A stretch of 64,000 nucleotides of DNA from NCBI RefSeq assembly GCF_008017805.1, contig NZ_VRTT01000043.1, positions 1-64,000 of the forward strand, read 5' to 3'. The position numbers and the translations under genes were made by a program. Below are positions 44,003 to 54,571 of this stretch, one piece after another. Each line of letters begins with the position of its first letter. Position 1 is the first letter of the stretch. The notes under the pieces are model-generated. The model made no database searches. It saw nothing but the letters and a program-made list of their open reading frames with translations, and was not told the origin of the DNA. The stretch is from Paenibacillus sp. N3.4. GTDB taxonomy: Bacteria; Bacillota; Bacilli; Paenibacillales; NBRC-103111.

Positions 44003-45409
44003 ATGGAAACAAATCTTGTTGCTACGGTGGAACAACGTATTGTAGAAGAACATCTTGTGGATGCGGGAGATGTGGTGGTGGTTGCAGTATCAGGGGGGCC
44101 TGATTCGGTAGCGCTGCTTCATGTCCTTTTTTCGCTAGCAGACCGGTATAGCTGGAAATTGGTTGTTGCGCATCTGAACCATCAGTTCCGCGGCGCCGAG
44201 TCGGATGCCGAGGCAGCTTACGTAGGGGAGCTTGCTGCCCTTATGGGACTACCGTGTGAGATTGGTGTTATTGATGTGCCTGCGTATATTCAACAAACAT
44301 CGCTTAATGGACAAGCCGCCGCTCGGGAGAAGAGGTACGAATTCCTGCTGCAGGTCGCAGCGGATTATCAAGCTCAGCGTATCGCCTTCGCTCATCATGC
44401 CGATGATCAAGCCGAAACCATTTTGATGAGACTCCTCCGTGGAACGGGTCCGTCAGGATTGGTTGGCATGCCTGAACGAAGAAGCGAAAAAAAAGTGGAA
44501 CTCATTCGACCTTTTCTACGTATATACAAAACAGATATTGTGAATTATTGTGCTCAGCATGAAATTACTTATTATAAGGACAGCAGCAATGAGCTGCGGA
44601 AGTACTTTCGAAATCAGGTACGGCTCGATATTATGCCAATGCTGAAGCAGTATAATGAACAACTTCCGGAATCGCTGAACCGACTGACAGAGATGATGCG
44701 TGCAGAAGACGACTATTTGACTGAAGCAGCGCAACATGCTTTTCACCAAATTATTACATGTGAGCAAGCCGTCTGTCGCTTTGAGAGGTCTGATTTCACC
44801 AAACTGCACGTTGCTTTACAAAGACGTTTGATTAAATTAATATTAAACTGTCTTTGTTTGGGAAGCGATAGACTGGACTTCACCAAAATTGAATTCATAC
44901 GAGCCTTCGTTTTACATGAACAGGTTTCTAATCAAATATTTCAGGCGGATGAACAGCTTTATATAGTGAGAGAATATGAAGCTATTCAATTTCAAATCAT
45001 CGCCCCTTCGTCTAGACCTTATATGTATGAGGTTGAGTACGGAAGCAGTGAGTTGAGCTTGCCGGAAGCGGAGACCCAGATGTGTTGCTCATGGATAAAA
45101 ATGGGTAAGGAGATATCAGCTAGTTCCTCAACGGCAACAGAAGTGTTTTTGGATCTGGATCAATTGAGCTTGCCACTTGCTGTACGAAGCAGAAGGTTGG
45201 GCGACCGATTCGAACCTTATGGTTTAAACGGATCTAAAAAGGTAAAAGATATGTTCATTGATGCCAAAATGCCCTTAAGCAGGCGTGATGTCATTCCTAT
45301 GCTGGTCGATGCTTCCGGTCGAATCCTCTGGATTGCTGGCTTTCGTAGGTCCAAACATGCGCTGGTCGGCAGCGATACAGAACATGTGCTTCATATGAAG
45401 CTATGCTGA
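44003..45409 (+). CDS. tilS: tRNA(Ile)-lysidine synthase
   Basis: Converts C34 of tRNA-Ile (CAU) to lysidine. The 468-residue protein has the PP-loop SGGPDS at residues 30-35, the lysidine synthase core HLNHQFRGAESDAEA and FAHHADDQAETILMRLLRG, and a C-terminal domain (about 380-468). The ATG follows GAAAGGAATG. The run tilS-hprT-ftsH is as in B. subtilis. Confidence 0.95.
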   Translation: METNLVATVEQRIVEEHLVDAGDVVVVAVSGGPDSVALLHVLFSLADRYSWKLVVAHLNHQFRGAESDAEAAYVGELAALMGLPCEIGVIDVPAYIQQTSLNGQAAAREKRYEFLLQVAADYQAQRIAFAHHADDQAETILMRLLRGTGPSGLVGMPERRSEKKVELIRPFLRIYKTDIVNYCAQHEITYYKDSSNELRKYFRNQVRLDIMPMLKQYNEQLPESLNRLTEMMRAEDDYLTEAAQHAFHQIITCEQAVCRFERSDFTKLHVALQRRLIKLILNCLCLGSDRLDFTKIEFIRAFVLHEQVSNQIFQADEQLYIVREYEAIQFQIIAPSSRPYMYEVEYGSSELSLPEAETQMCCSWIKMGKEISASSSTATEVFLDLDQLSLPLAVRSRRLGDRFEPYGLNGSKKVKDMFIDAKMPLSRRDVIPMLVDASGRILWIAGFRRSKHALVGSDTEHVLHMKLC

Positions 45410-45419
45410 AGGTACAGCG

Positions 45420-45453
45420 TGTAAATTTCGTTCGTCTCGAATGGAAATTTACA
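45420..45453. promoter_or_regulatory. Long palindrome before hprT
   Basis: TGTAAATTTC-G-TTCG, loop TCT, CGAA-TG-GAAATTTACA form a near-perfect 14-bp inverted repeat. No T-run follows, so it is not a standard terminator. It lies 33 bases before the hprT start and could be an operator or an mRNA hairpin. Confidence 0.5.
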
Positions 45454-45485
45454 AGGTTTCATAATATAAACTAGGAGGTTCATCC

Positions 45486-46025
45486 TTGTACAGCGACATT
45501 CAAGAAGTTCTTTACAGCGAAGAGCAAATTCAAAACAAAATCAAGGAATTAGGGGAGCAACTCTCCAGTGAATACGAAGGAAAGAATCCACTGGTTATTT
45601 GTGTACTAAAGGGTGCCTTCATCTTCATGGCGGATCTTGTAAAACGTATTACAGTTCCATTGGAACTTGATTTCATGGCCGTATCCAGCTATGGTCAATC
45701 CACGAAATCTTCCGGTGTAGTCAAGATTATCAAAGATCTAGACGTTCCCGTAGAAGGGCGCCATATTCTTATCGTGGAGGACATTATTGATAGTGGTTTA
45801 ACACTGAGTTATCTGATAGATGTGTTAGAACGACGCAATGCGAAGACGATCTCTGTTGTTGCACTGTTTAACAAACCGGCACGCAGAACGGTGGAGCTTG
45901 AACCTGATTATTCAGGTTATGTGCTTCCTGATGAATTTGTTGTCGGATATGGTCTGGATTATGCGGAGAAGTATCGTAACCTTCCATTTATTGGCATATT
46001 GAAACCAGAGATCTATACCCGCTAA
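45486..46025 (+). CDS. hprT: Hypoxanthine-guanine phosphoribosyltransferase
   Basis: Purine salvage enzyme of 179 residues, with the PRPP signature [16 protein letters not shown] and [19 protein letters not shown]. In B. subtilis HprT also binds FtsH and, with TilS, affects ftsH expression. It starts at a TTG 7 bases after AGGAGG. It is followed by ftsH after about 95 bases. Confidence 0.94.
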   Translation: MYSDIQEVLYSEEQIQNKIKELGEQLSSEYEGKNPLVICVLKGAFIFMADLVKRITVPLELDFMAVSSYGQSTKSSGVVKIIKDLDVPVEGRHILIVEDIIDSGLTLSYLIDVLERRNAKTISVVALFNKPARRTVELEPDYSGYVLPDEFVVGYGLDYAEKYRNLPFIGILKPEIYTR

Positions 46026-46120
46026 GTCACATCCCTAAGGCTTGTTCCTGTGAAGTTGTAGTGCTTTACCGGGATGTGGTAAAATAATAAAAGTGTGCCG
46101 TTCGAGAGGAGGTTGGGGAT

Positions 46121-48073
46121 ATGAATCGAATTATCCGGAATACCGGCTTTTATTTACTTATATTTTTGGTTACGGTAGGTATCGTTCATTTTATTAGTAC
46201 CCAAAACGAGCAAAAGGAGCTAATTACTTACGATAAATTCCGCCAAGCGGTTACTAGCAAAAACGTGGAGTCCGTAAATGTACAATTTGATGGATACTCG
46301 TATTTGATTAAAGGTAAGTATATTAACCCTAGCAGTGCTGATAAGAAGAACTTTGAAACCCATGCCCCGTACGAACCTTTGGTCATCCAGCTTATTGAAG
46401 CTAATGGCGTGCCAACAGAATCTTACGAGCCCATGCAGAGAGACAGCGTTTGGATCAGTTTTCTGACCTCTATCATTCCTTTTGTCATTATCTTCATCCT
46501 GTTCTTCTTCTTGTTGAACCAGGCTCAGGGTGGTGGCGGCAAGGTCATGAATTTCGGTAAAAGTCGCGCTCGCTTATATAATGAAGAGAAGAAGCGTGTG
46601 ACCTTCGAAGACGTGGCAGGAGCCGATGAAGAGAAGCAAGAATTGATTGAAGTTGTCGAGTTTCTTAAAGATCCAAGGAAATTCGCTGCTGTTGGCGCAA
46701 GAATTCCGAAGGGTGTTCTTCTCAATGGTCCTCCGGGAACAGGTAAAACGCTCCTTGCCAGAGCCGTTGCTGGCGAAGCAGGCGTACCGTTCTTCAGCAT
46801 CTCCGGTTCTGATTTCGTAGAGATGTTCGTTGGTGTCGGTGCATCCCGTGTTCGTGATCTATTTGAGAACGCGAAGAAGAACTCGCCATGTATTATATTT
46901 ATTGATGAGATCGATGCGGTTGGCCGTCAACGTGGCGCTGGGTTAGGTGGCGGACACGATGAGCGTGAACAAACGCTCAACCAATTGCTTGTTGAAATGG
47001 ATGGATTTGGCGCGAATGAAGGTATTATTATCGTTGCCGCAACGAACCGTCCAGATATTCTTGATCCTGCGTTATTGCGTCCAGGTCGTTTTGACCGTCA
47101 GATTACAGTAGATCGTCCAGATATTAAAGGCCGTGAAGCTGTACTAAAAGTGCATGCTCGCAACAAACCACTTGCCAAAGATGTGAAGTTAGACGCATTG
47201 TCTCGCTACACAACTGGATTTACAGGTGCTGATCTTGAAAACCTGTTGAACGAAGCGGCGCTGATTGCTGCTCGTCGTAACCGCAAAGATATCTCCATGG
47301 CTGAGGTCGAGGAAGCTTTTGACCGTATCATTGTAGGTACGCAGAAGAAGAGTCGTATCATTAGCGAAGACGAGAAACGTATTGTTGCGTATCATGAGGC
47401 TGGACACGCAATTATCGGTTACTATGCTGAGAACGCTGATATGGTGCATAAAGTCACAATCGTTCCGCGCGGACGCGCTGGCGGTTACGTGATGATGCTG
47501 CCTAAAGAAGGCGAAGATCGCATGATGCAGACGAAGACTGAACTATTAGATAAAGTAACCGGACTCCTTGGAGGACGGGTTTCTGAAGAACTATATATCG
47601 GTCAAATTGGTACCGGCGCTTACAGCGATTTTCAGAAAGCTACCGGAATTGTCCGCCGTATGATTATGGAATATGGGATGAGCGACAAGCTGGGTCCAAT
47701 GCAATTCGGTAGTTCGCAAGGCCAAGTATTCTTGGGTCGAGATATCGGGCATGAGCAAAACTATAGTGATGCGATAGCTTACGAAATTGACCAAGAGATG
47801 CAAAGCTTTATTCGCAGCTGTTATGAACGTGCGCGTGAGATCTTGACCGAGCACGGAGATCAGGTTCACCTGGTTGCAAAAACATTGCTTGAAAAAGAAA
47901 CTCTCGATAAAGACGAAATTATTGAGCTTCTTGAAAAAGGCAAATTAAGTGTAAGTGTTGAGGATGAAGAAGTCAAAATCAACATTCAAGGTCAAAGCCA
48001 ATCCAGCGAAAGCAATAAACTGGATTTTGAGAAGGATAAAGGCTCCAACAACTCGGATCAATCCGAAGAGTAA
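46121..48073 (+). CDS. ftsH: ATP-dependent zinc metalloprotease FtsH
   Basis: A membrane AAA+ protease of 650 residues. It has two membrane helices (about 8-25 and 108-131), Walker A GPPGTGKT at 203-210, SRH region, and zinc site HEAGH at 425-429. The C-terminus is acidic and polar, rich in S and N. It degrades membrane and regulatory proteins and in B. subtilis is needed for Spo0A activation. A small inverted repeat (TTTACC/GGTAAA) lies at 46065-46083 near its promoter. Confidence 0.97.
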   Translation: MNRIIRNTGFYLLIFLVTVGIVHFISTQNEQKELITYDKFRQAVTSKNVESVNVQFDGYSYLIKGKYINPSSADKKNFETHAPYEPLVIQLIEANGVPTESYEPMQRDSVWISFLTSIIPFVIIFILFFFLLNQAQGGGGKVMNFGKSRARLYNEEKKRVTFEDVAGADEEKQELIEVVEFLKDPRKFAAVGARIPKGVLLNGPPGTGKTLLARAVAGEAGVPFFSISGSDFVEMFVGVGASRVRDLFENAKKNSPCIIFIDEIDAVGRQRGAGLGGGHDEREQTLNQLLVEMDGFGANEGIIIVAATNRPDILDPALLRPGRFDRQITVDRPDIKGREAVLKVHARNKPLAKDVKLDALSRYTTGFTGADLENLLNEAALIAARRNRKDISMAEVEEAFDRIIVGTQKKSRIISEDEKRIVAYHEAGHAIIGYYAENADMVHKVTIVPRGRAGGYVMMLPKEGEDRMMQTKTELLDKVTGLLGGRVSEELYIGQIGTGAYSDFQKATGIVRRMIMEYGMSDKLGPMQFGSSQGQVFLGRDIGHEQNYSDAIAYEIDQEMQSFIRSCYERAREILTEHGDQVHLVAKTLLEKETLDKDEIIELLEKGKLSVSVEDEEVKINIQGQSQSSESNKLDFEKDKGSNNSDQSEE

Positions 48074-48091
48074 CAGGCGATAGAAACTCGT

Positions 48092-48137
48092 AAATCCGGT
48101 GTACACGTGAGGTGTACCCGGATTTTCTGGTTTTTTC
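48092..48137 (+). terminator. Intrinsic terminator after ftsH
   Basis: AAATCCGG-T-GTACAC, loop GTGA, GTGTAC-CCGGATTT, then a T-rich tail. Confidence 0.9.
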
Positions 48138-48273
48138 GGCTTATTTGCGCATTGACAGCGGATGCGGGAATGTGTAAATTAGTTGTAAATCTCTAATTTT
48201 ATCGCGAGTTGATCATACTAATTTTAGATAGACAGCAAGTACATTCAGGTCCCAAATAGGGGAGGAACTATCC

Positions 48274-49212
48274 ATGGAAGCTTTAGCTTTAGAACGGAAA
48301 GCAGAACAGAACCGCGAGCTTAAAGAAAGGCTGCTACAGCTGAAAAAAGAACGTAATGCCATCATCCTTGCTCACTATTATCAGCGAGATGAAGTTCAAG
48401 AAGTGGCCGATTTCCGGGGGGATTCCTTTCTGCTTGCGCAGAAGGCGGCTCAAACTGACGCAGATGTTATTGTATTCTGCGGTGTGCATTTTATGGGAGA
48501 GAGCGCTAAGATCTTGGCTCCTAATAAAACGGTAATTATTCCAGATGAGCGTGCAGGCTGTCCAATGGCTGACATGGTTAATGTGGAGGGTCTCCGTGCT
48601 TTGAAACGTCAGCATCCCAACGCTAAAGTCGTGGCTTACATTAATACATCAGCTGATGTGAAATCAGAAACAGATATTTGCTGCACGTCGGCAAATGCAA
48701 TTAACGTCATCAATTCCGTTGATTCAGATGAGATCATCTGGGTACCGGATAAAAATTTGGGCGACTATGTATCAAAATTCACAAGCAAAAAAGTGATTAT
48801 CTGGGAAGGTTATTGCAACACCCATGATATGCTGACTGTGAAAGACGTTGAAGAAATGAGAGCGCAGTATCCAAATGCGCAATTCGTTGTTCATCCGGAG
48901 TGTCGACCTGAAGTGGTGAAGTTGGGAGATTTCGTTGGCAGTACGACGGCCATTATTAAATATTGCAAAGAATCCGATTGTCAGGAGTTTATCGTGGGTA
49001 CGGAAGACGGAACGGGCTATCAACTTCGTTTGGATAGTCCAAACAAGCAATTCCATTTCGCTACGAAATATTTGGTTTGTCCAAATATGAAAGTGAATAA
49101 TTTGAAAAAAATCGTAAAATGTCTGGAAACGATGAAACCGGAGATCTATGTACCGGAAGATGTAGCCGATAAAGCGAGATTATCTTTAGAGCGTATGTTA
49201 CAAGTCAAGTAG
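48274..49212 (+). CDS. nadA: Quinolinate synthase NadA
   Basis: Condenses iminoaspartate with dihydroxyacetone phosphate to quinolinate. The 312-residue protein has the three cluster cysteines C96 (AGCPMADM), C181 (EGYCNTHD) and C269 (LVCPNMK), with HYYQRDEVQEVADF and HPECRPEV. It heads a nadA-nadB-nadC block. In B. subtilis nadA is in another locus with nadC and nadB. The ATG follows GGGGAGGAAC. Confidence 0.95.
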   Translation: MEALALERKAEQNRELKERLLQLKKERNAIILAHYYQRDEVQEVADFRGDSFLLAQKAAQTDADVIVFCGVHFMGESAKILAPNKTVIIPDERAGCPMADMVNVEGLRALKRQHPNAKVVAYINTSADVKSETDICCTSANAINVINSVDSDEIIWVPDKNLGDYVSKFTSKKVIIWEGYCNTHDMLTVKDVEEMRAQYPNAQFVVHPECRPEVVKLGDFVGSTTAIIKYCKESDCQEFIVGTEDGTGYQLRLDSPNKQFHFATKYLVCPNMKVNNLKKIVKCLETMKPEIYVPEDVADKARLSLERMLQVK

Positions 49213-49334
49213 CATACGCTACTTGCTTGTTTATTTGATAGGAGGCCTTTGCACAGCTTAGGGAACGTGATCTGAAGTAGATTCCGGATACATGCTGTTG
49301 GCGGGGGAATAATGTGAAGAACAGGTGAAACGGC

Positions 49335-50945
49335 ATGATTCCTAGATACCTTGTAGATGTAGATTTAGATTCCATACCTCATGTACACACAGATGTGATT
49401 GTAATCGGAGCAGGAATAGCCGGACTATTTACTGCCCTTCGCGCGAGTGAAAATAAGAAAGTGTTAATGATTACGAAGAAGTCGCTCCTCGACAGTAACA
49501 CGCGTTACGCACAAGGTGGAATTGCTGCCGTCATTTCAGATGAGGATTCACCGGAGTATCATATGCAGGATACACTTATAGCCGGGGCTGGGCTTTGTTC
49601 GCCTGAAGCGGTGGATGTTCTTGTACACGAAGGACCTGATGGGGTTAAGGATCTCATTCGAATGGGTACTAAGTTTGACATTGAGAATGGGGAGTTTGCC
49701 CTTACGAAAGAAGGGGCACACAGCCAACGTCGTATTTTGCACGCACAGGGGGATGCTACAGGGGCTGAGATTGTACGAGCTCTTTCGGAGCGCACAAAGC
49801 AGGATCCGAACATCGAGATCTGGGACGATCACTTTGTGATCGACTTGATCACACAAGATGGAGAGTGCTATGGAGCACTCGTGCAGAAACCGAGCGGACA
49901 ACGGGTATTCGTGCGCGGCAATGCTACGATTCTCTGCTCCGGCGGAGCCGGGCAGCTGTTTCGCTATACGACCAACCCCGACATTGCTACAGGTGACGGT
50001 ATCGCAATTGCTCATCGTGCCGGTGCGCAGATTCAGGATGTTGAGTTCATCCAATTCCATCCGACAGCGCTTTGCTATCCGGGTGCGCCACGCTTCTTGA
50101 TCTCTGAGGCTGTTCGCGGCGAAGGGGCATATCTGCGCAACATCAAAGGGGAGCGCTTCATGGAGCGTTACCATCCCCAGCTTGAACTAGCCCCCAGGGA
50201 TGTAGTAGCACGTGCTATTGTCGATGAGATGGAGAATTGCAAATCGACATTCGTTTATATCGATATTACGCATGAATCAGAAGAATTAATTAAGCATCGT
50301 TTTCCAACGATCTATGAATATTGCTTGAACTATGGCCTTGATATGAGTACAGATTGGATACCGGTCGCTCCTGCTGCTCATTATATGATGGGTGGCGTAA
50401 AGACAGACCTGCACGGGGAGACGATCGTTCGTCGACTTTTTGCATGTGGAGAAGTATCCTCAACGGGTGTTCATGGGGCTAATCGATTGGCGAGCAACTC
50501 GCTGTCTGAAGCGATTGTTTTTGGCAGAAGGATCATTGAACGGATTCAAGAGCTGCCTCCGCTTGAAGGAAATCTCACCATACATGCACAATCAGATGCG
50601 CCAAGGACAGAAATTCCGAATCAAGCTGTTGTCGAAAAGAAACTGAAATTGCAGAAAGTCATGTTGCGTTATGCAGGATTGAAGCGTTCAGCCAAAGGGC
50701 TGCAAAAAGGCTATGATGAACTTGCGCGACAGTTGTCTATTTTTGGTTCATTGATGACGAAGCGGGAGGATTATGAGTTTGCGAATTTGCTGAATTGTGC
50801 CTTACTGACAACTACAGCGGCACTCCAGCGGGAGGAAAGCCGCGGTGGACACTATCGGGAGGATTTCCCGGAACGTGATGACACGCAGTGGAAGAAGCAT
50901 ATTGTTTTTAAGCGTGGGGAAGACAGGATCGAGGAGTGGATTTAA
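49335..50945 (+). CDS. nadB: L-aspartate oxidase NadB
   Basis: FAD enzyme that oxidises aspartate to iminoaspartate for NadA. The 536-residue protein has the FAD site VIGAGIAGLFTAL near the N-terminus, DSNTRYAQGGIA and GGVKTDLHG. Its TAA stop shares bases with the nadC ATG, so translation is coupled. It is 120 bases after nadA. Length and order are normal. Confidence 0.95.
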   Translation: MIPRYLVDVDLDSIPHVHTDVIVIGAGIAGLFTALRASENKKVLMITKKSLLDSNTRYAQGGIAAVISDEDSPEYHMQDTLIAGAGLCSPEAVDVLVHEGPDGVKDLIRMGTKFDIENGEFALTKEGAHSQRRILHAQGDATGAEIVRALSERTKQDPNIEIWDDHFVIDLITQDGECYGALVQKPSGQRVFVRGNATILCSGGAGQLFRYTTNPDIATGDGIAIAHRAGAQIQDVEFIQFHPTALCYPGAPRFLISEAVRGEGAYLRNIKGERFMERYHPQLELAPRDVVARAIVDEMENCKSTFVYIDITHESEELIKHRFPTIYEYCLNYGLDMSTDWIPVAPAAHYMMGGVKTDLHGETIVRRLFACGEVSSTGVHGANRLASNSLSEAIVFGRRIIERIQELPPLEGNLTIHAQSDAPRTEIPNQAVVEKKLKLQKVMLRYAGLKRSAKGLQKGYDELARQLSIFGSLMTKREDYEFANLLNCALLTTTAALQREESRGGHYREDFPERDDTQWKKHIVFKRGEDRIEEWI

Positions 50946-51814
50946 TGCTGGACTTAAATATGGAGCTGATTCGTAAGCAGATACGGCAATGGTTGGAAGA
51001 GGATATCGGTACCGGTGATGTTACAACTCTGACAACGATCCCTTTGGAACATGTGTCCAAAGGGATTATCCACGTCAAAGAAGATGGAATCTTATGTGGG
51101 CTTAGCATTGCCAAAGAGGTTTTTGCTGTGGTAGACGATTCTCTTCGTTTTGAACCGAAAGTAGCAGAAGGATCGTCTATTAAGAAAGGTACTGTCATCG
51201 CTGAAGTGGAAGGCAGTACCCGGAGTATTTTGCTTGGAGAACGTTTAAGTCTCAATTTAATGCAGAGGTTGTCGGGCATTGCCACCAAGACAAGAGAATT
51301 TGTCGATGCTTTGGAAGGTGTCCCAACAAGACTTGTCGATACGCGAAAAACGACACCGGGCCATCGCTTGCTTGAGAAATATGCGGTACGCGTGGGTGGC
51401 GGACATAACCATCGATTTGGTCTTTATGACGCTGTCATGATTAAGGATAATCATATCAAAGGATCAGGTGGGATTGCACAGGCTGTTCAAGCAGCTCGTC
51501 AACAAATTCCCCACACCATGAAAATTGAGGTCGAAGTCGAGGATTTTGATCAGCTTCACCAAGCATTGGAGGCAGGCGCTGACATTATTATGCTCGACAA
51601 CATGATCCCTGCGAAAATGAAAGAAGCTGTTTCTATAATTAAAGATAAAGCACCGCATATTGTAGTAGAAGGCTCAGGTTCGGTAACACCACAGACCATT
51701 AAAGCGATGGCTGAAACGGGTGTTGATGTGATTTCTGTTGGCCGACTGACCTATTCGGTGGCAGCGCTTGACATATCGCTAGATCTCAATGAACGGAAGG
51801 AAACGGCGCTATGA
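50945..51814 (+). CDS. nadC: Nicotinate-nucleotide pyrophosphorylase NadC
   Basis: Turns quinolinate into nicotinic acid mononucleotide using PRPP. The 289-residue protein has [20 protein letters not shown] and [10 protein letters not shown]. The ATG at 50945 overlaps the nadB stop (TAATG) and follows GAGGAG; a GTG at 50936 is less likely. The stop overlaps the coaX ATG (ATGA). Confidence 0.95.
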   Translation: MLDLNMELIRKQIRQWLEEDIGTGDVTTLTTIPLEHVSKGIIHVKEDGILCGLSIAKEVFAVVDDSLRFEPKVAEGSSIKKGTVIAEVEGSTRSILLGERLSLNLMQRLSGIATKTREFVDALEGVPTRLVDTRKTTPGHRLLEKYAVRVGGGHNHRFGLYDAVMIKDNHIKGSGGIAQAVQAARQQIPHTMKIEVEVEDFDQLHQALEAGADIIMLDNMIPAKMKEAVSIIKDKAPHIVVEGSGSVTPQTIKAMAETGVDVISVGRLTYSVAALDISLDLNERKETAL

Positions 51815-52575
51815 TTCTCGTCATCGACGTAGGAAATACGAATATTGTGCTAGGCTTGTATCGAGAGCGTACGCTTCTCCATCACTGGCGAGTTAGCACG
51901 AACCGTTCTGCGACGGTCGATGAGTATGGGATGCAGCTGCACAGTCTGTTCCAACACTCAGGAATGACATTTGCTGAGGTCGAAGGTGTCATTGTTTCTT
52001 CGGTTGTTCCTCCGCTTATGAATGTAATGGAAAACCTTTGCTTACACTACTTAAAGAGGACACCATTTATTGTCGGCCCAGGCATTAAGACTGGTTTGAA
52101 TGTTCGTGTCGATAATCCTAAAGAAGTTGGCGCTGATCGTATTGTGAATGCTGTTGCTGCACTAGAGTTGTATGGTGCTCCTTGCATCATCGTTGATTTT
52201 GGGACGGCCACAACATACGACTATATCGATCCATCCCAGCAGCTTGTCGGCTGCGCCATTGCGCCGGGGATTGGGATTTCTACGGAAGCCTTGTATCAAA
52301 AGGCGGCGAAGCTCCCGCGTATCGAGCTCGTTAAACCAAAAAGCGTGGTCGGAAGGAACACGGTAGCGGCCATGCAGGCTGGCATTATTTTTGGGTATGT
52401 AGGTCAGGTTGACGGTATCGTGGAAAGAGTCAAGCAAGAGTTTAAAGTGAATCCTACGGTGATTGCAACGGGAGGGCTGGCAGAGCTCATTTCCAGCGAG
52501 TCCCGTACGATTCAGATCGTTAATCCACTGCTGACCTTGCAAGGGCTGCAAATGATTTACGAGAGAAATGCATAA
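51811..52575 (+). CDS. coaX: Type III pantothenate kinase CoaX
   Basis: First step of CoA synthesis from pantothenate. The 254-residue ASKHA-fold protein has [12 protein letters not shown] (D6), the [11 protein letters not shown] segment and [11 protein letters not shown]. The overlap with nadC (ATGA) suggests co-expression of two cofactor pathways. hslO follows after 25 bases. Confidence 0.94.
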   Translation: MILVIDVGNTNIVLGLYRERTLLHHWRVSTNRSATVDEYGMQLHSLFQHSGMTFAEVEGVIVSSVVPPLMNVMENLCLHYLKRTPFIVGPGIKTGLNVRVDNPKEVGADRIVNAVAALELYGAPCIIVDFGTATTYDYIDPSQQLVGCAIAPGIGISTEALYQKAAKLPRIELVKPKSVVGRNTVAAMQAGIIFGYVGQVDGIVERVKQEFKVNPTVIATGGLAELISSESRTIQIVNPLLTLQGLQMIYERNA

Positions 52576-52600
52576 GTGGTTCAGGAAAGAAGGATTTAAC

Positions 52601-53467
52601 ATGAATGATTATTTAATTCGAGGGACGGCGCTGGAGGGCAGAGTTCGAGCATTTGCGGTGCAGACGACCCTCCTTACAGAAGAACTTAGCAGAAGACACC
52701 AAACAACACCGACTGCTACGGCAGCACTGGGAAGAACATTGGCTGCAGGCCTGCTTATCGGGGCGATGCTCAAGGGCGAAGAGCATCTCATCATCCAAGT
52801 CAAAGGGGACGGACCTATCGGGCAGATTGTGGTCGATGCTAATGCCAAGGGTGAAGTGCGTGGTTATGTGGATAATCCACTCGTTGATCCTCCGCTGAAG
52901 GAAAATGGCAAGCTCGATGTAGCGGCAGCCGTCGGTTCAGAAGGGTTCTTATACATAACCAAAGATTTAGGTCTAAAGGAACCGTACAAAGGCAGTGTTC
53001 CTATTATTTCAGGAGAGCTGGCTGAAGATTTTACATACTATTTTGCCAAATCAGAACAAACGCCATCTGCCGTAGCGCTGGGTGTTCTTGTGAACACGGA
53101 CCATACTATTCTGGCTTCAGGCGGATTCGTCATACAATTGCTTCCGGGATTATCGGATGAAGAAATTGGAGATATTGAAGAGATGCTCGGGCGCATTCCA
53201 TCATTTACAACGATGCTGGGCGGTGGTTTGAACTTGGAGGGAATTTTGCAGACGGTAATACCATCCTTCCAGACACTTGAACAAATGGATGTCATGTTCC
53301 GCTGCAAATGCAGTCATGAAAAGGTAGAATCAACCCTGATTTCCCTTGGAAAAGCGGAATTGCAGGAAATTCTCGAAGATGAAGGGTTTGCTGAAGTGGT
53401 TTGCCACTTCTGTAATGAAGCTTATCGGTATGATCAAGCTGATCTACAGCGTATGATTGATCTATAA
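52601..53467 (+). CDS. hslO: Redox-regulated chaperone Hsp33
   Basis: A 288-residue chaperone activated by oxidation. The C-terminal zinc switch has C235, C237 (CKC) and C268, C271 (CHFC). The ATG at 52601 follows AAGAAGG and gives the family N-terminus MNDYLIRGTA; an ATG at 52568 is inside coaX. B. subtilis yacC lies at the same place. Confidence 0.93.
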   Translation: MNDYLIRGTALEGRVRAFAVQTTLLTEELSRRHQTTPTATAALGRTLAAGLLIGAMLKGEEHLIIQVKGDGPIGQIVVDANAKGEVRGYVDNPLVDPPLKENGKLDVAAAVGSEGFLYITKDLGLKEPYKGSVPIISGELAEDFTYYFAKSEQTPSAVALGVLVNTDHTILASGGFVIQLLPGLSDEEIGDIEEMLGRIPSFTTMLGGGLNLEGILQTVIPSFQTLEQMDVMFRCKCSHEKVESTLISLGKAELQEILEDEGFAEVVCHFCNEAYRYDQADLQRMIDL

Positions 53468-53497
53468 AGCAGCGATTGAAGCAAAGAGGGAGTCAGG

Positions 53498-54451
53498 ATG
53501 AGGAACGTAAAGCGATTGTGGGGAGTCATCATCGTGATGGCTGTAGGTATGCTTGTGCTCACATCCTTGCTGGTCACCCAGTCCATGAACCAATCAGAAC
53601 CAAGTCATTCACCAGAACCTCAGCAGCAGGGTGGGCCAAACAGCAAGCAGGCAGTAGCCAAAATTGGAAGTCGCGAGATAACCATCCAGGAGCTGGATAA
53701 GGCACTGGAGCATCATTATGGGAAAGAGCTGTTGGGTCAAATATTGGATCGTGAAGTGATACGCCTGGAAGGAAATGAAACAGGGACGACGATTGGCAAC
53801 TCGGAGATTGAACGTGAATTAAAGCGGATGCAGCAAGGATATGAGAGCGAACAACAATTTTATGCATCCATGCAAAGTCAGTTGGGATTATCAGAGCAAG
53901 AAATTAGAGAAGATGTCAACAATAAGCTCTTACTTGAGAAGCTTGCTACCAGTAACATCAAGATCCCGGATGCTCAAGTCGAAGATTATATCAAGACACA
54001 TCCTGATGAGTTTAAACAAGAGGTCGAATATAACATCCTCCAGATTATCGTTTCTACGAAGGATCAAGCGAATAAAGTGTTTGCCGAACTGGCCAAAGGT
54101 GAAAATTTTGCGATCCTCGCTAGAGACCGTTCACTAGATGATGCAACCAATAACAGTGGCGGGGACTTGGGTTGGATTGAGGGAGACGATCCTTTCATTG
54201 CGGCTCCTGTTTTGGAAGCGGCCAAACTACTGAAAGTCGGGGAAGTGAGTAAGCCGGTAAGTGTTGCACAAGGTTTTGCCATTGTGAAGTTGAAGAACCG
54301 CAGAGATAAGCCTAATCCAGATCGTGCGTTCCTTCGTGAAAATGTTCGGAGAGAATTAGCGCTTCAAGAAGCGCCACCTCTCAAGGATTATATCCTGCAG
54401 CTTCGCACTAAATGGCAGGCTAGTATACTGGATGCTCAATTTCGGTCATAA
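53498..54451 (+). CDS. yacD: Membrane-anchored peptidyl-prolyl isomerase (YacD-like)
   Basis: A 317-residue SurA/PpiC-type protein: membrane anchor at about residues 8-27, SurA-like helical domain and parvulin domain (about 172-265, VEYNILQIIVSTKD ... AQGFAIVKLKN). It should fold proteins outside the membrane. It matches B. subtilis yacD by place. Unlike the protein at 29847, it has no lipobox. Confidence 0.87.
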   Translation: MRNVKRLWGVIIVMAVGMLVLTSLLVTQSMNQSEPSHSPEPQQQGGPNSKQAVAKIGSREITIQELDKALEHHYGKELLGQILDREVIRLEGNETGTTIGNSEIERELKRMQQGYESEQQFYASMQSQLGLSEQEIREDVNNKLLLEKLATSNIKIPDAQVEDYIKTHPDEFKQEVEYNILQIIVSTKDQANKVFAELAKGENFAILARDRSLDDATNNSGGDLGWIEGDDPFIAAPVLEAAKLLKVGEVSKPVSVAQGFAIVKLKNRRDKPNPDRAFLRENVRRELALQEAPPLKDYILQLRTKWQASILDAQFRS

Positions 54452-54477
54452 TAGCTTGGAATTATGAGAAAATATGG

Positions 54478-54540
54478 TTGACAACCTGTAAGCGCATTGA
54501 TAAGATGAATGTATTAATACCGACTAATTAACTCGGAAAT
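54478..54540 (+). promoter_or_regulatory. cysK promoter with CymR-like operator
   Basis: TTGACA at 54478-54483, 17 bases, TAAGAT at 54501-54506. ATACCGACTAATTAACTCGG (54517-54536), with CCGA-N9-TCGG symmetry, resembles the Rrf2-type CymR operator and lies over the start of transcription. CymR represses cysteine genes and binds CysK in B. subtilis. Confidence 0.65.
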
Positions 54541-54571
54541 CGTCGAATACTCACTTTGGAGGGGAAATAGT

